In this document: positions 1 to 7,722 of the stretch, in pieces
Layout: each line of letters starts with the position of its first letter
How positions within the stretch are numbered: the stretch's first letter is position 1
NCBI GenBank assembly: GCA_030550175.1
Contig: JAUQPW010000017.1
Location: 1-62,360 of the forward strand
DNA length: 62,360 nt
Reading direction: 5' to 3'
DNA from: a bacterium
Lineage (GTDB): Bacteria > Moduliflexota > Moduliflexia > Moduliflexales > JAUQPW01
Position numbers and translations under genes: made by a program
Notes under the pieces: model-generated
Database searches by the model: none
Told to the model about the DNA's origin: nothing
The model's input: only the letters and a program-made list of their open reading frames with translations

Positions 1-175
1 CTTTGAATTTCTCGAAAAGTCCCAAACATCGGCGATAACGCTCTTCCTGAATCTCTGAGATATCCCCACCTAGAATTAAAACCTCTGCCTCAGAGTCACA
101 TATCCTTTTGACAATCTTTTCCAGATGGTCCCTATGTCTAGGGTAATGAAGATCGGAAAGTGCTACGATATTCAT
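1..175 (-). CDS. Metallophosphoesterase, N-terminal part
   Basis: Only the first 58 codons are in the window; the gene continues past the left edge. The protein begins MNIVALSDLHYPRH and later has GGDIS, which are the first two metal-binding motifs (D-x-H and G-D) of calcineurin-like phosphoesterases. The family hydrolyses phosphomono- or diesters at a two-metal centre; the substrate cannot be told from this fragment. The start codon shares an ATGA overlap with the stop of the methyltransferase upstream, so the two are probably translationally coupled. Confidence 0.75.
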   Translation of the reverse strand, partial: MNIVALSDLHYPRHRDHLEKIVKRICDSEAEVLILGGDISEIQEERYRRCLGLFEKFK

Positions 176-891
176 GTATTTTTCCTTGCCTTAACGATAT
201 GATGACTTTTTACCGTCAAAAAGCGTCCTCCTTGTTGAACATACTGGAGCCACCGGTCCCACCGTCCGTCTTTCATCCACTTTACTTTTAAGGGACTATC
301 CTTAAAATATAAGTCGGTCATTTCCTCCGGGCTTTCAAATTTTACAACTTCCTTTTCAATTTGGAAGAATTCTATGGTAAAGCCTGTCTTTTCCAAGACC
401 TCTTTTAAACGCTCCTCTGTATAAGCAAATCGAGAGGGAATACCCAATTCAATCCACTGATCATGATGAAAACATGCAAAAATCAGACAAGATCCCTCTT
501 CCAAAGCTTCAAAGGACTTGTGAATAATTTCATTTGACAGACAGAGGTTAGCCACGACCATATCTGGTTTTCTTCCCTGGAGAAATTCCTGATAGGGAGT
601 TTTCTCGGCATCTCCCTGGATAAACTTTACATGGGTTAAGCCCTTCTGATCTGCCAGTTCCCTTGCCCGATGGATTTCTTCCTGGGAAATATCCACACCT
701 ACAATATATTGGGCATAGGGGGCCAGCTCAAAGGTTAAACCGCCACTTCCGCAGCCTATATCTAAAAGCCATTTATGTTGAATATTTTCTTCCAGGATTA
801 AGCCGATTAAAGTTGGGCTCGGCTCGTGAGAGTGTATACGCCCTTGTTGTTGAGCATATGGGGTAATCGAAATAGTAACCCGGGGTAACAT
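172..891 (-). CDS. Class I SAM-dependent methyltransferase
   Basis: This 239-residue protein has the Rossmann methyltransferase signature: motif I LLDIGCGSGG near residue 42, an acidic strand end VGVDIS near 64, and GDAEKTPY as the later adenosine-contact region. The family moves a methyl group from S-adenosylmethionine to a small molecule, protein or nucleic acid; the acceptor is not predictable here. A charged segment near the C-terminus has no recognisable extra domain. It is the first gene of a minus-strand pair and overlaps the phosphoesterase start by four bases, which suggests a shared task. Confidence 0.8.
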   Translation of the reverse strand: MLPRVTISITPYAQQQGRIHSHEPSPTLIGLILEENIQHKWLLDIGCGSGGLTFELAPYAQYIVGVDISQEEIHRARELADQKGLTHVKFIQGDAEKTPYQEFLQGRKPDMVVANLCLSNEIIHKSFEALEEGSCLIFACFHHDQWIELGIPSRFAYTEERLKEVLEKTGFTIEFFQIEKEVVKFESPEEMTDLYFKDSPLKVKWMKDGRWDRWLQYVQQGGRFLTVKSHHIVKARKNT

Positions 892-1073
892 ATCGTTGAT
901 TCAACCTCTCTACCTGCCTCTATTTAACAGGTAATCCCTTATCCTCTCCCCAATTCCCTCAGAAGTCATAGTTTGAAATTCAGCATTAAAAACCTATGAC
1001 TCTTAAAAGGTGGGGAAGGGGGCTTGACTTTACTTCTTAAATTTTGATATAACCTTCAACAAACACCTTTTCC

Positions 1074-1104
1074 TTGACAGAATCACATAAATTAAGAGTA
1101 TACT
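1074..1104 (+). promoter_or_regulatory. Sigma70-type promoter for the thymidylate-kinase-like gene
   Basis: A TTGACA hexamer at 1074-1079 is followed after 19 bases by TATACT at 1099-1104. The start codon at 1117 lies only 12 bases after the -10 box, so the transcript would have almost no leader; no Shine-Dalgarno sequence is visible. The YYCTTGAC core recurs before other genes in this window. Confidence 0.5.
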
Positions 1105-1116
1105 GAGAAAACAGCC

Positions 1117-1875
1117 ATGGCCACTTCCTCTCAGAAAAAACCTTTACGGGTTTCCGTAATCGGTATTGACGGTTCCGGGAAAAGCTCTACGACCCTTCGG
1201 GCCATTCTCCGGTTGGGATCAGATTTTTCCATCTGTAAGCCGGGTCGGGACCCTTTTGCCCTCCAGAGTGGTCAGATTACCTATTGCTTGCCCAGAATTT
1301 CCCGGTTCTTCGAATCCTTCTTTAAGTATGTGGATGCCACCAAAAAAAGATCCTGGATCGGGATGAGTCGTATTCTTTTTGTATTTTATCAGGGATGGTT
1401 AGAACCCTATATGATCCGTAAATATCATCCAGATCTGGTTATAAATACTCGATGCATGATTATCGATCCGGCTATTTATAGCCACCTCTATTACCCCCGG
1501 TTAGGTAACCGGTTAAGTCTCAAACAGAAACTCCAGATCGCACGATCCCTCTCCCGACTTCCCTTTCGGGATCTGTATATCTTTTTAAATACCCCCGCTC
1601 GGATAGCTATGGAGCGTATCTACAAACGTATTGCCGGGGAACCCGGTTATAGATCACAGTCTAGAGAATACTGGTTGCACCTCCATGAACAAGAAACCAT
1701 CCTAAACCATTTGAGCGAGAGATTCCGGGAAACCCTGATCGTTGCTCAACAAATGGCTCCCTTCAAGGTAATCGAAATCGATACCTCTCAACATCCTGAA
1801 GAGGAAGTTGCCGAATGGATTCATCAACAGGTTCGTCTTTTCCATCAAAATTTACTGACCTATTTTAACTATTGA
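1117..1875 (+). CDS. Thymidylate kinase-like P-loop NTPase
   Basis: This 252-residue protein opens with the P-loop VIGIDGSGKSS (residues 15-25), typical of thymidylate kinase-like nucleoside or nucleotide kinases. A lid-like basic region (RIYKRIAGEPGYRSQSREY) lies near residue 170. dTMP kinases are usually 200-215 residues, so this is longer and probably belongs to the broad thymidylate kinase-like group rather than being the housekeeping Tmk; the true substrate is unknown. It stands alone on the plus strand behind its own promoter. Start at 1117 is the only ATG that keeps the P-loop near the N-terminus. Confidence 0.65.
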   Translation: MATSSQKKPLRVSVIGIDGSGKSSTTLRAILRLGSDFSICKPGRDPFALQSGQITYCLPRISRFFESFFKYVDATKKRSWIGMSRILFVFYQGWLEPYMIRKYHPDLVINTRCMIIDPAIYSHLYYPRLGNRLSLKQKLQIARSLSRLPFRDLYIFLNTPARIAMERIYKRIAGEPGYRSQSREYWLHLHEQETILNHLSERFRETLIVAQQMAPFKVIEIDTSQHPEEEVAEWIHQQVRLFHQNLLTYFNY

Positions 1876-2074
1876 CTTTTAGTTTAAAGTAAGGCATTAA
1901 ACTCTTGACAGCACCTTATAAATTTTCGTTTCAATCTGTTCCGGAGGTTACTTTAACAGGGTTGACTTAGGGCCGTAGAGCGAAATGCCATTTCGTCCGG
2001 GATGAAGCGTAGATTCGTCCTGCCTGTCAGGCCGATAACCGATTCACAAAAATGATTTATTAAATTGGAACGGT

Positions 2075-2512
2075 ATGGAGAAATTATCTCCTGTGCTAAC
2101 GGAAAGGGAAGAAAATTTTATTCGTTCCCATCGAATTGCCCACATGGCAACGGCAGACCAAACCGGAAAGCCCCATGTGGTTCCCATCTGTTATGCTTAT
2201 GAAGGGGGATGTTTATATTCGGTTATTGATGAAAAACCCAAAAAAGTGGCTCCTGATAAGCTCAAGCGGGTCCGAAACATTGAAAGTAACCCTCAGGTAG
2301 CTTTGGTTATCGACGACTATGACGAGGATTGGAGTCGGTTGGGATTTGTATTGATTCAGGGGAATGCCCAGATTTTACCCATGGGAACCGAACAACAAAG
2401 GGCCATTAAACTTTTGCGGGAAAAATACCCGCAATACCAAACCATGGTCCTGGAAGATAAGCCTATCATTAAAATTACACCGATCAGTGTAAGGAGTTGG
2501 GGAGCTATATAA
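2075..2512 (+). CDS. PPOX-class (F420-type) flavin-fold protein
   Basis: The 145-residue protein has the split-barrel fold of pyridoxamine-phosphate-oxidase-like proteins: the strand pair RIAHMATADQTGKPHVVPICYAYEG, the KRVRNIESNPQVALVIDDY segment and the C-terminal ITPISVRSWG. The pattern fits the PPOX-class F420-dependent family (TIGR03668 type), whose members bind a deazaflavin or flavin and reduce small substrates. An LLM-class oxidoreductase follows about 100 bases downstream on the same strand, which supports F420 use. The assignment to F420 rather than FMN is inference from similarity remembered, not tested. Confidence 0.7.
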   Translation: MEKLSPVLTEREENFIRSHRIAHMATADQTGKPHVVPICYAYEGGCLYSVIDEKPKKVAPDKLKRVRNIESNPQVALVIDDYDEDWSRLGFVLIQGNAQILPMGTEQQRAIKLLREKYPQYQTMVLEDKPIIKITPISVRSWGAI

Positions 2513-2533
2513 ATTCTATCTAACCTTTCATCC

Positions 2534-2597
2534 GGAACCCTGAGCCATGAATTGAGTTTTTATGATTTATCGGCTATCGGGAATGGTTCAGGGTTCC
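2534..2597 (+). promoter_or_regulatory. Long hairpin between the PPOX and LLM genes
   Basis: Bases 2534-2548 and 2583-2597 are inverted copies that form a 15-bp stem with one G-T pair around a 34-base loop. No T-run follows, so it is not a standard terminator. It ends nine bases before the AAGGAGG ribosome binding site of the next gene. It may stabilise or attenuate the transcript; its role is inferred only from position. Confidence 0.4.
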
Positions 2598-2616
2598 TTG
2601 TCTATAAGGAGGTTTC

Positions 2617-3564
2617 ATGAAATTCGGTATTTCTATTGTAAATCGAGGTCCTTTAGCGACGCGAGACAACATGGTTCGATTGGCCCAAAAAGCAGAGGAG
2701 TTGAATTTTGATTCTGTCTGGATTTCGGATCATATCGTGGTCCCTACGGAGATTTACTCAAAATATCCTTACAGTGTTGGGGGAGAATTTCCTGCCAAAC
2801 CTACAGAGCCCTATGTAGAACCCCTGACTTTGATGACTTATCTGGCAGCCTGTACCCAACGGATAAGTCTGGGAAGTTCGGTACTTATCATTCCTTATCG
2901 AAATCCGGTTTTTGCAGCCAAGATTATTGCTACCCTGGATTACCTTTCCAACGGAAGGGTTATCGTTGGAGCGGGAATAGGTTGGATGGAGGAAGAGTTC
3001 AAGGCCTTAGGACTTAATACCTACCAGGAAAGGGGTGCGGTAACCGATGAGTACATTCAACTCTTTCGAGAGCTCTGGACTAAAGAGAATCCCAGTTTTA
3101 AGGGTAAATACTACCAGGTTTCCAATATTGGATTCTCTCCTAAACCCGTTCAAAAACCCTGTCCTCCTATCTGGATCGGTGGTCATACCAAACCAGCCAT
3201 CCGTCGGGCGGCTACTTTGGGAGACGGCTGGCATCCCATCGGATTAAGACCTCCGGCCGATTTATCCCCCGACGATTTCGCAAACCGTGTCAAGTACCTT
3301 CGGGATTGTGCCCTCGAAGCCGGTCGTAACCCGGATATGATCACCATTTCTTTCCGGGTGCCTCTCCAGTTTACCGATAATCCGGGTTCTCCCAGGAAAC
3401 CTTTCACGGGTAAGCCTGAAGATATTGTCGCAGACATTGTACACTATCGAAACTTAGGAGTTCGTCACCTGATTGTGGACTTTATGCTGGGGAGTATCGA
3501 AGCCATCCTGGAAGGGGTAGAGCGGTTTGCCAAGGAAGTTATGCCCCTGGTCCCCAAAGGATAA
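2617..3564 (+). CDS. LLM-class F420-dependent oxidoreductase
   Basis: This 315-residue protein is a luciferase-like monooxygenase-fold TIM barrel: MKFGISIVNRG at the start, SVWISDHIVVP near residue 34, LGSSVLIIPYRNPVFAAK near 88, GRVIVGAGIGWMEEEF near 110 and the C-terminal LIVDF strand. The family (TIGR03619-like) transfers hydride between F420 and alcohols, ketones or aromatics; the substrate is unknown. It has a strong AAGGAGG site at 2606-2612. With the PPOX-class protein just upstream it forms a likely two-gene F420 redox unit. Confidence 0.8.
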   Translation: MKFGISIVNRGPLATRDNMVRLAQKAEELNFDSVWISDHIVVPTEIYSKYPYSVGGEFPAKPTEPYVEPLTLMTYLAACTQRISLGSSVLIIPYRNPVFAAKIIATLDYLSNGRVIVGAGIGWMEEEFKALGLNTYQERGAVTDEYIQLFRELWTKENPSFKGKYYQVSNIGFSPKPVQKPCPPIWIGGHTKPAIRRAATLGDGWHPIGLRPPADLSPDDFANRVKYLRDCALEAGRNPDMITISFRVPLQFTDNPGSPRKPFTGKPEDIVADIVHYRNLGVRHLIVDFMLGSIEAILEGVERFAKEVMPLVPKG

Positions 3565-3701
3565 AAAATACAGGGCGGATCTGGGTTTGTCCTTTCTCAA
3601 AGGAGATTTTTACTCTCTCAACCCAGATAATTCAAAGATCCTAAGCAGAACTCCTTGTGAAGACCCGGGACAGGGGCTATTTTTCTTAAATAGAGGGAAA
3701 G

Positions 3702-3735
3702 TAAGGGTAAAGCTCAGGACTTTACCCTTATTTTT
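3702..3735 (+). terminator. Intrinsic terminator after the LLM gene
   Basis: An 11-bp perfect stem (TAAGGGTAAAG with its complement at 3720-3730) with a 7-base loop is followed by TTTTT. This is a clear Rho-independent terminator. It ends only six bases before the ATG of the DUF983 gene, leaving no room for a normal leader of that gene. Confidence 0.75.
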
Positions 3736-3741
3736 ATAGGT

Positions 3742-4152
3742 ATGAATAAAACTCAATTTATAAAAACAGTTCTCTTGAGGGGGCTTCGCAAGTATTGTCC
3801 TCGTTGTGGTCAGGGACAGATATTTCGCTCCCTATTTAAAATGAATATAGCCTGTCCCGTCTGCAAGCAGGAATTCTCTCGCGAAGGGGGGGCTATGATA
3901 GGCGGTATGTATGTCAGTGCAGCCATCACCCAGACCTTTGCCATTCTGCTTATTGTTTCGGTCTGGGTGTTTACCGACTGGTCACCGACTTTTTCCATCG
4001 CCGTCTGTGCGCCCCTGGCCGCACTTTTTAGTTTCTGGTTTCTTCCTTATTCAAAAGCCATTTGGGTATCTGTGGATTATTTGATAGATGTTTTTTCCGG
4101 GGAGTCTACTTTACCCCCCTATACGAATCCTGAAGATCGATGGAATCTCTAA
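3742..4152 (+). CDS. DUF983 family membrane protein
   Basis: The 136-residue protein starts with a zinc-ribbon-like segment (YCPRCGQGQIF, then CPVCKQEF: two CxxC pairs) and continues with two hydrophobic helices near residues 50-75 and 84-104. This matches the DUF983 family, small inner-membrane proteins of unknown function. No Shine-Dalgarno sequence is visible; a terminator hairpin stands directly before the start codon, so expression may depend on read-through or on a leaderless start. The ATG at 3742 gives the usual family N-terminus just before RGLRKYCPRC. Confidence 0.75.
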   Translation: MNKTQFIKTVLLRGLRKYCPRCGQGQIFRSLFKMNIACPVCKQEFSREGGAMIGGMYVSAAITQTFAILLIVSVWVFTDWSPTFSIAVCAPLAALFSFWFLPYSKAIWVSVDYLIDVFSGESTLPPYTNPEDRWNL

Positions 4153-4172
4153 TATCCCCTGTTTCTCTATCC

Positions 4173-5051
4173 TCAAGAATCCCTACGACTCTCTGAAAGG
4201 GGATTTTCTTTATAATAAAGGCGCAAATAATCAATCCAGGCCTCTGCACTGGCTCCCTGGCCGGAGGTTTTTGTAACCAAACTTACTACCACCCCATCTA
4301 CCTTATCAGGGTCTAAAACCAAATAATCTAAAGCTTCCTGGTAAAGGTTAAGACGAATCCGTTGCCACTGATCTTCGATGGGAATTACCCGGATCTGCTT
4401 TTGATTTTGGACCGTTCGTGGAATTCCTCTCAGAGGAAGTTGTTCCAGGACCGAAGGCTGTTGGTTCGTAATCCAAAATCGGCCCAGCATGGCGTTACCA
4501 TGGAACAGCTCGATATCCACGGCGACCTCGACCATACTGAAGACGCTTCCTAATCCATCTGGACGCTTACCCTTTAACTTGACCCTACCATCGAAATAGA
4601 GGTTTCTCAGGGTATTTACGGGAACAGACTGAGAGAGCGCACAAAATTTACACTGAAATGTAACAGATAAAATCCCATCCTTAACCCCGGCTTGAATGAC
4701 AGCCTCCGGATCAAATTGGGTTTCTTTGCGCCATCCTTTAAACCAATGATTCTTAAACTCGCCGTTTTCCAGAAGATTTTTGGCTATTTCTCTAGCGGCC
4801 CGGGAATCCATCTCCTCCTTATCGGGGGATCGACCCAATTCTGGAATTTTCTTCCAGAACTCCCACCATCTTGGGCCATTCACCGAAGAAGGAGCCTCTC
4901 TGGAAAAGATCCCCAGGGTAGAAGGAAATAAATACCCTGCAAGGTACTTAATTCCCACAAAAAGAACCGCCAGAAGCACCAGGGTCACGATTATATTCTT
5001 CATGAGACCCAGGATAAAGAAAACTAACTCTCTAAACAACCACCTTATCAC
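4173..5051 (-). CDS. Membrane-anchored protein with a jelly-roll-like domain
   Basis: I do not recognise the family. The 292-residue product has one N-terminal membrane helix (about residues 18-38) and a long extracytoplasmic part. The segment LLENGEFKNHWFKGW and the closing AEAWIDYLRL resemble the first and last strands of galactose-binding-like jelly rolls, so carbohydrate binding is possible but unproved. It contains a CKFC pair near residue 135. The GTG start at 5051 is preceded by AAAGGA inside a repeat array; an internal ATG in front of KNIIVTLV is an alternative. It follows the solute-binding-protein gene on the same strand. Confidence 0.55.
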   Translation of the reverse strand: MIRWLFRELVFFILGLMKNIIVTLVLLAVLFVGIKYLAGYLFPSTLGIFSREAPSSVNGPRWWEFWKKIPELGRSPDKEEMDSRAAREIAKNLLENGEFKNHWFKGWRKETQFDPEAVIQAGVKDGILSVTFQCKFCALSQSVPVNTLRNLYFDGRVKLKGKRPDGLGSVFSMVEVAVDIELFHGNAMLGRFWITNQQPSVLEQLPLRGIPRTVQNQKQIRVIPIEDQWQRIRLNLYQEALDYLVLDPDKVDGVVVSLVTKTSGQGASAEAWIDYLRLYYKENPLSESRRDS

Positions 5052-5057
5052 GAAAGG

Positions 5058-5178
5058 GTCCTTTATTCGTCGTCCCTTGTCCTTTGCTGGCCACAGAGTA
5101 TTTTAAATTTTAAAGCCTTCCCCAGGAAGGTTACAGATTTTCTTATCAAGAACAACGGACGACGGACAACGGATAAAG
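5058..5178. repeat. Inverted heptad repeat array A
   Basis: Pyrimidine-rich 7-base units (such as TCCCTTG, TCCTTTG) at 5058-5090 face purine-rich units (GGACGAC, GGACAAC, GGATAAA) at 5151-5178. The two arms align as an imperfect inverted repeat. The array fills the space between two minus-strand genes, and its AAAGGA unit sits at ribosome-binding distance from the GTG at 5051. Confidence 0.7.
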
Positions 5179-6522
5179 CTAAGTTTCATAAATCTGCCGT
5201 AATTCCTCCGTGGCCCACTTGATGGAATCCCGGGGAGACTTTAAACCCTGGATAGCGAAGGCAAACATATCGGTAATAATATATTTAGAGAGGGCTTCGG
5301 AGGCCTTCCGGCTGGGAGGACCAGCATATCCTGGAGATCGACCATATTGGGCTAAATCTCGATAAGGAAGGACTATGGGATCCCGTTCCCACATGGGGTC
5401 ATTTTCATACGCACGGGTCGCTGCGGTATAGAAACCCCCTCCGGTGAACAGCCATTTATAAAAGTTCTCTCGCTCCATTAACCAGCGAATCAGGTCCAAA
5501 GCGGCATCGACCTGTTTGGAATACTTCATGATGGCGTATTCAAAGGTATTGTGGAAGTGGAACCTTCCGGCAGGACCCCGGGGATTTGCTGCATGGCGGA
5601 TCTTGGAAGCTAATTCCGGATTATCTTTTTTAGCGGCTATATAAATACTGGCGGCATTGAGGGTACAGGAAATTTGCTCGGCCAGAAAAGCTCGATTGTT
5701 ACTGGTGTCATCCCAAGACAAACCGGTTTCATCATAACAATCTTTCCACAATTGAATGACCATCTCTACGGCCTGAAGCGTCTCAGGACTATCCAGAGCT
5801 ACGGTTTTTCCATCGGCCTCTACCTCTTTAGCACCAAAACTCCATAAATACGGATAGTGAATGGAATAGCCGTCTACATAAGTATGACCAAAGGTCTGTC
5901 CGAAGGGCTGACCCTTTGCTTTTAAGATTTTCCCAACTTTATGATATTCTTCCCAAGTATCTGGAAATTCCTTGACACCTATTTCTTCAAACCAATCCAC
6001 CCGATAGGTTTGGGCATTGTTAATAAAAACATTGGGAATTGCCTTCCATCGCCCTTCTACTTTACAGTGACCTACAATCTGATCGTAAAATCCGCCGAAT
6101 TTCTGACCCAACTCCTCACAAATGTCATCTACCTCCACACAACCACTGGCATAAAGATGAGGCCAGTTATGGAGTATTTCAATTATATCCGGACCTGTAT
6201 TATTCTGAATGGAAGCTGCCGTCTTGGCCTGGAGATCATTCCCATTAATAGTTTCAATGGTAATCTGATACCTGTTCTGCTTTCCCCATTCCTCAGCCTG
6301 TTTTTTCAATTCTTCATCAGTCCCCACAGCAAAACTAGGAGTTTTTAAGATATAAAGTTTCCCTCCCTTGAGGGCAGCCGGAGCTTTCTTAGAGGAAAGA
6401 ATCTCGGCCAGCGTTACACTGAGAGCTGCCGTACCGGTTACTTTAATAAAGTCTCTTCGGCTGATCTCAGATACCGGAGGAACTTTTTCCTGATTCAGAT
6501 GATCACTCTGTAACACCTTCAT
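5179..6522 (-). CDS. ABC transporter solute-binding protein, family 1, Tat-exported
   Basis: This 447-residue protein has a twin-arginine signal (SRRDFIKVTGTAALSVTLAE, about residues 22-41), so it is probably exported folded. The mature part has features of extracellular solute-binding proteins of the sugar type: IQNNTGPDIIEI near 110, WFEEIGVKEFPDTWEEYHKVGKIL near 176, and a C-terminal MERENFYKWL segment. Such proteins deliver sugars or related solutes to a membrane permease. No permease or ATPase gene lies beside it, so the partner must be elsewhere or beyond the window. Confidence 0.8.
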   Translation of the reverse strand: MKVLQSDHLNQEKVPPVSEISRRDFIKVTGTAALSVTLAEILSSKKAPAALKGGKLYILKTPSFAVGTDEELKKQAEEWGKQNRYQITIETINGNDLQAKTAASIQNNTGPDIIEILHNWPHLYASGCVEVDDICEELGQKFGGFYDQIVGHCKVEGRWKAIPNVFINNAQTYRVDWFEEIGVKEFPDTWEEYHKVGKILKAKGQPFGQTFGHTYVDGYSIHYPYLWSFGAKEVEADGKTVALDSPETLQAVEMVIQLWKDCYDETGLSWDDTSNNRAFLAEQISCTLNAASIYIAAKKDNPELASKIRHAANPRGPAGRFHFHNTFEYAIMKYSKQVDAALDLIRWLMERENFYKWLFTGGGFYTAATRAYENDPMWERDPIVLPYRDLAQYGRSPGYAGPPSRKASEALSKYIITDMFAFAIQGLKSPRDSIKWATEELRQIYET

Positions 6523-6822
6523 GGTAATGGAATCTTCTTATCCCGGACATTACAGGGGACGAAAGAAACAACTTCATCTGTCGGTCTTTATTTCTCTCAA
6601 ACAGATAACTTTGTCACTTCCGCTCCTCGCAATGACACTTCTTTATTAAATTAGATAAATTATGTGGTCTTTATATTTCGTTCCTGTGTAAGGATACAAC
6701 ATTTTCATGATGAATGGGTATTCTTTAAACTCTTCGATTTTATTAAAAAATCTCAATTTCTGGCAAGGAAATTTTAATAAAATTTTCATCCTTAAGCCAA
6801 AGGGTGGCTTATTATATAAAAG
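6523..6822. other. Intergenic region between divergent genes
   Basis: About 300 bases between the divergent binding-protein and EamA genes. It should hold both promoters, but I see no clear -35/-10 pair. A short hairpin (TAAGCCA at 6793-6799 with TGGCTTA at 6805-6811) lies just before the EamA start; no gene is apparent. Confidence 0.4.
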
Positions 6823-7722
6823 ATGGGAAGTCGCATGGGAAAAAAACACCTGCTGGCGGATATATTCTTGATCTTCGTAGCCTTCGTGTGGGGGATCAAC
6901 AACAGTATTGCTAAATCGGCCATAGCCGAATTCTCTCCTTTTAGCTTTATTGCGCTCCGCTATGGGATATCTTCCTTGCTGCTCTGTCTGATCCTGGTTA
7001 TAACCGGAGAACCGTGGAGAATTAAGCAAGCCGACTTGGGAAAGGTCCTCCTCTTAGGATTTATCGGTAATACCCTTAATTCATTATGTTTCATACAGGG
7101 ATTATCCTATAGCAGTGCTTCCATTGCTTCCCTGATGGGTACGGCTTCCCCCCTTTTTGTAGCTTTGTTGAATGTATTTTCCGGAATGGAGTCCCTCAAT
7201 CGATTTTCTTGGGTTGGGGTTGCCTTTTCTTTTATGGGAATTCTCATTATTACAGGAGAAAATACCCACTGGCAATTCAACTGGTATCGGCAGGAGTTCA
7301 AAGGAAACTTACTCCTGTCGGGTGCAACGGTGACCTGGGCTTTTTATACGGCTTTCGGAAAACCCCTACTCCGTAGATACTCTCCCCTTCAGACGATTAC
7401 CTACACCACCAACATCGGTTTTATTTCACTCCTACCCTTCGTCTTGCCCACGCTTCTGCATCAAAATTGGAGCCAAATCCACCTATCCAGTTGGATCGGT
7501 GTTTTTTATGCAGCCATTTTTGCAGCCGCTTTAGCCCATGTACTCTGGTATTATGGGGTAAAACATATTGGTAGTACCCGAACCATCATCTATAATAACC
7601 TGACGCCCATTGTTGGCGTTCTCACGGCTTATATCTATCTGGGTGAACGACTAACTCCTTTTCAAATGCTGGGAGCGAGTATGGTGATAGGTGGAATTTA
7701 CCTGGTTCGGAGATACGGATAG
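6823..7722 (+). CDS. EamA/DMT family transporter
   Basis: The 299-residue protein has about ten hydrophobic helices arranged as two EamA repeats. The first repeat begins DIFLIFVAFVWGINNSIAKSAI and the second NLLLSGATVTWAFYTAFGKPLL. The family exports metabolites or amino acids across the inner membrane; the substrate cannot be predicted. ATG 6823 or the in-frame ATG 6835 could be the start; neither has a good ribosome binding site. The 3' end overlaps the convergent DNA methylase gene by 25 bases. Confidence 0.85.
   Translation: MGSRMGKKHLLADIFLIFVAFVWGINNSIAKSAIAEFSPFSFIALRYGISSLLLCLILVITGEPWRIKQADLGKVLLLGFIGNTLNSLCFIQGLSYSSASIASLMGTASPLFVALLNVFSGMESLNRFSWVGVAFSFMGILIITGENTHWQFNWYRQEFKGNLLLSGATVTWAFYTAFGKPLLRRYSPLQTITYTTNIGFISLLPFVLPTLLHQNWSQIHLSSWIGVFYAAIFAAALAHVLWYYGVKHIGSTRTIIYNNLTPIVGVLTAYIYLGERLTPFQMLGASMVIGGIYLVRRYG

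Noticed and set aside
6646..7029. A 127-codon minus frame upstream of the EamA gene
   Set aside because: It overlaps the certain EamA coding sequence and has no family or start signal.
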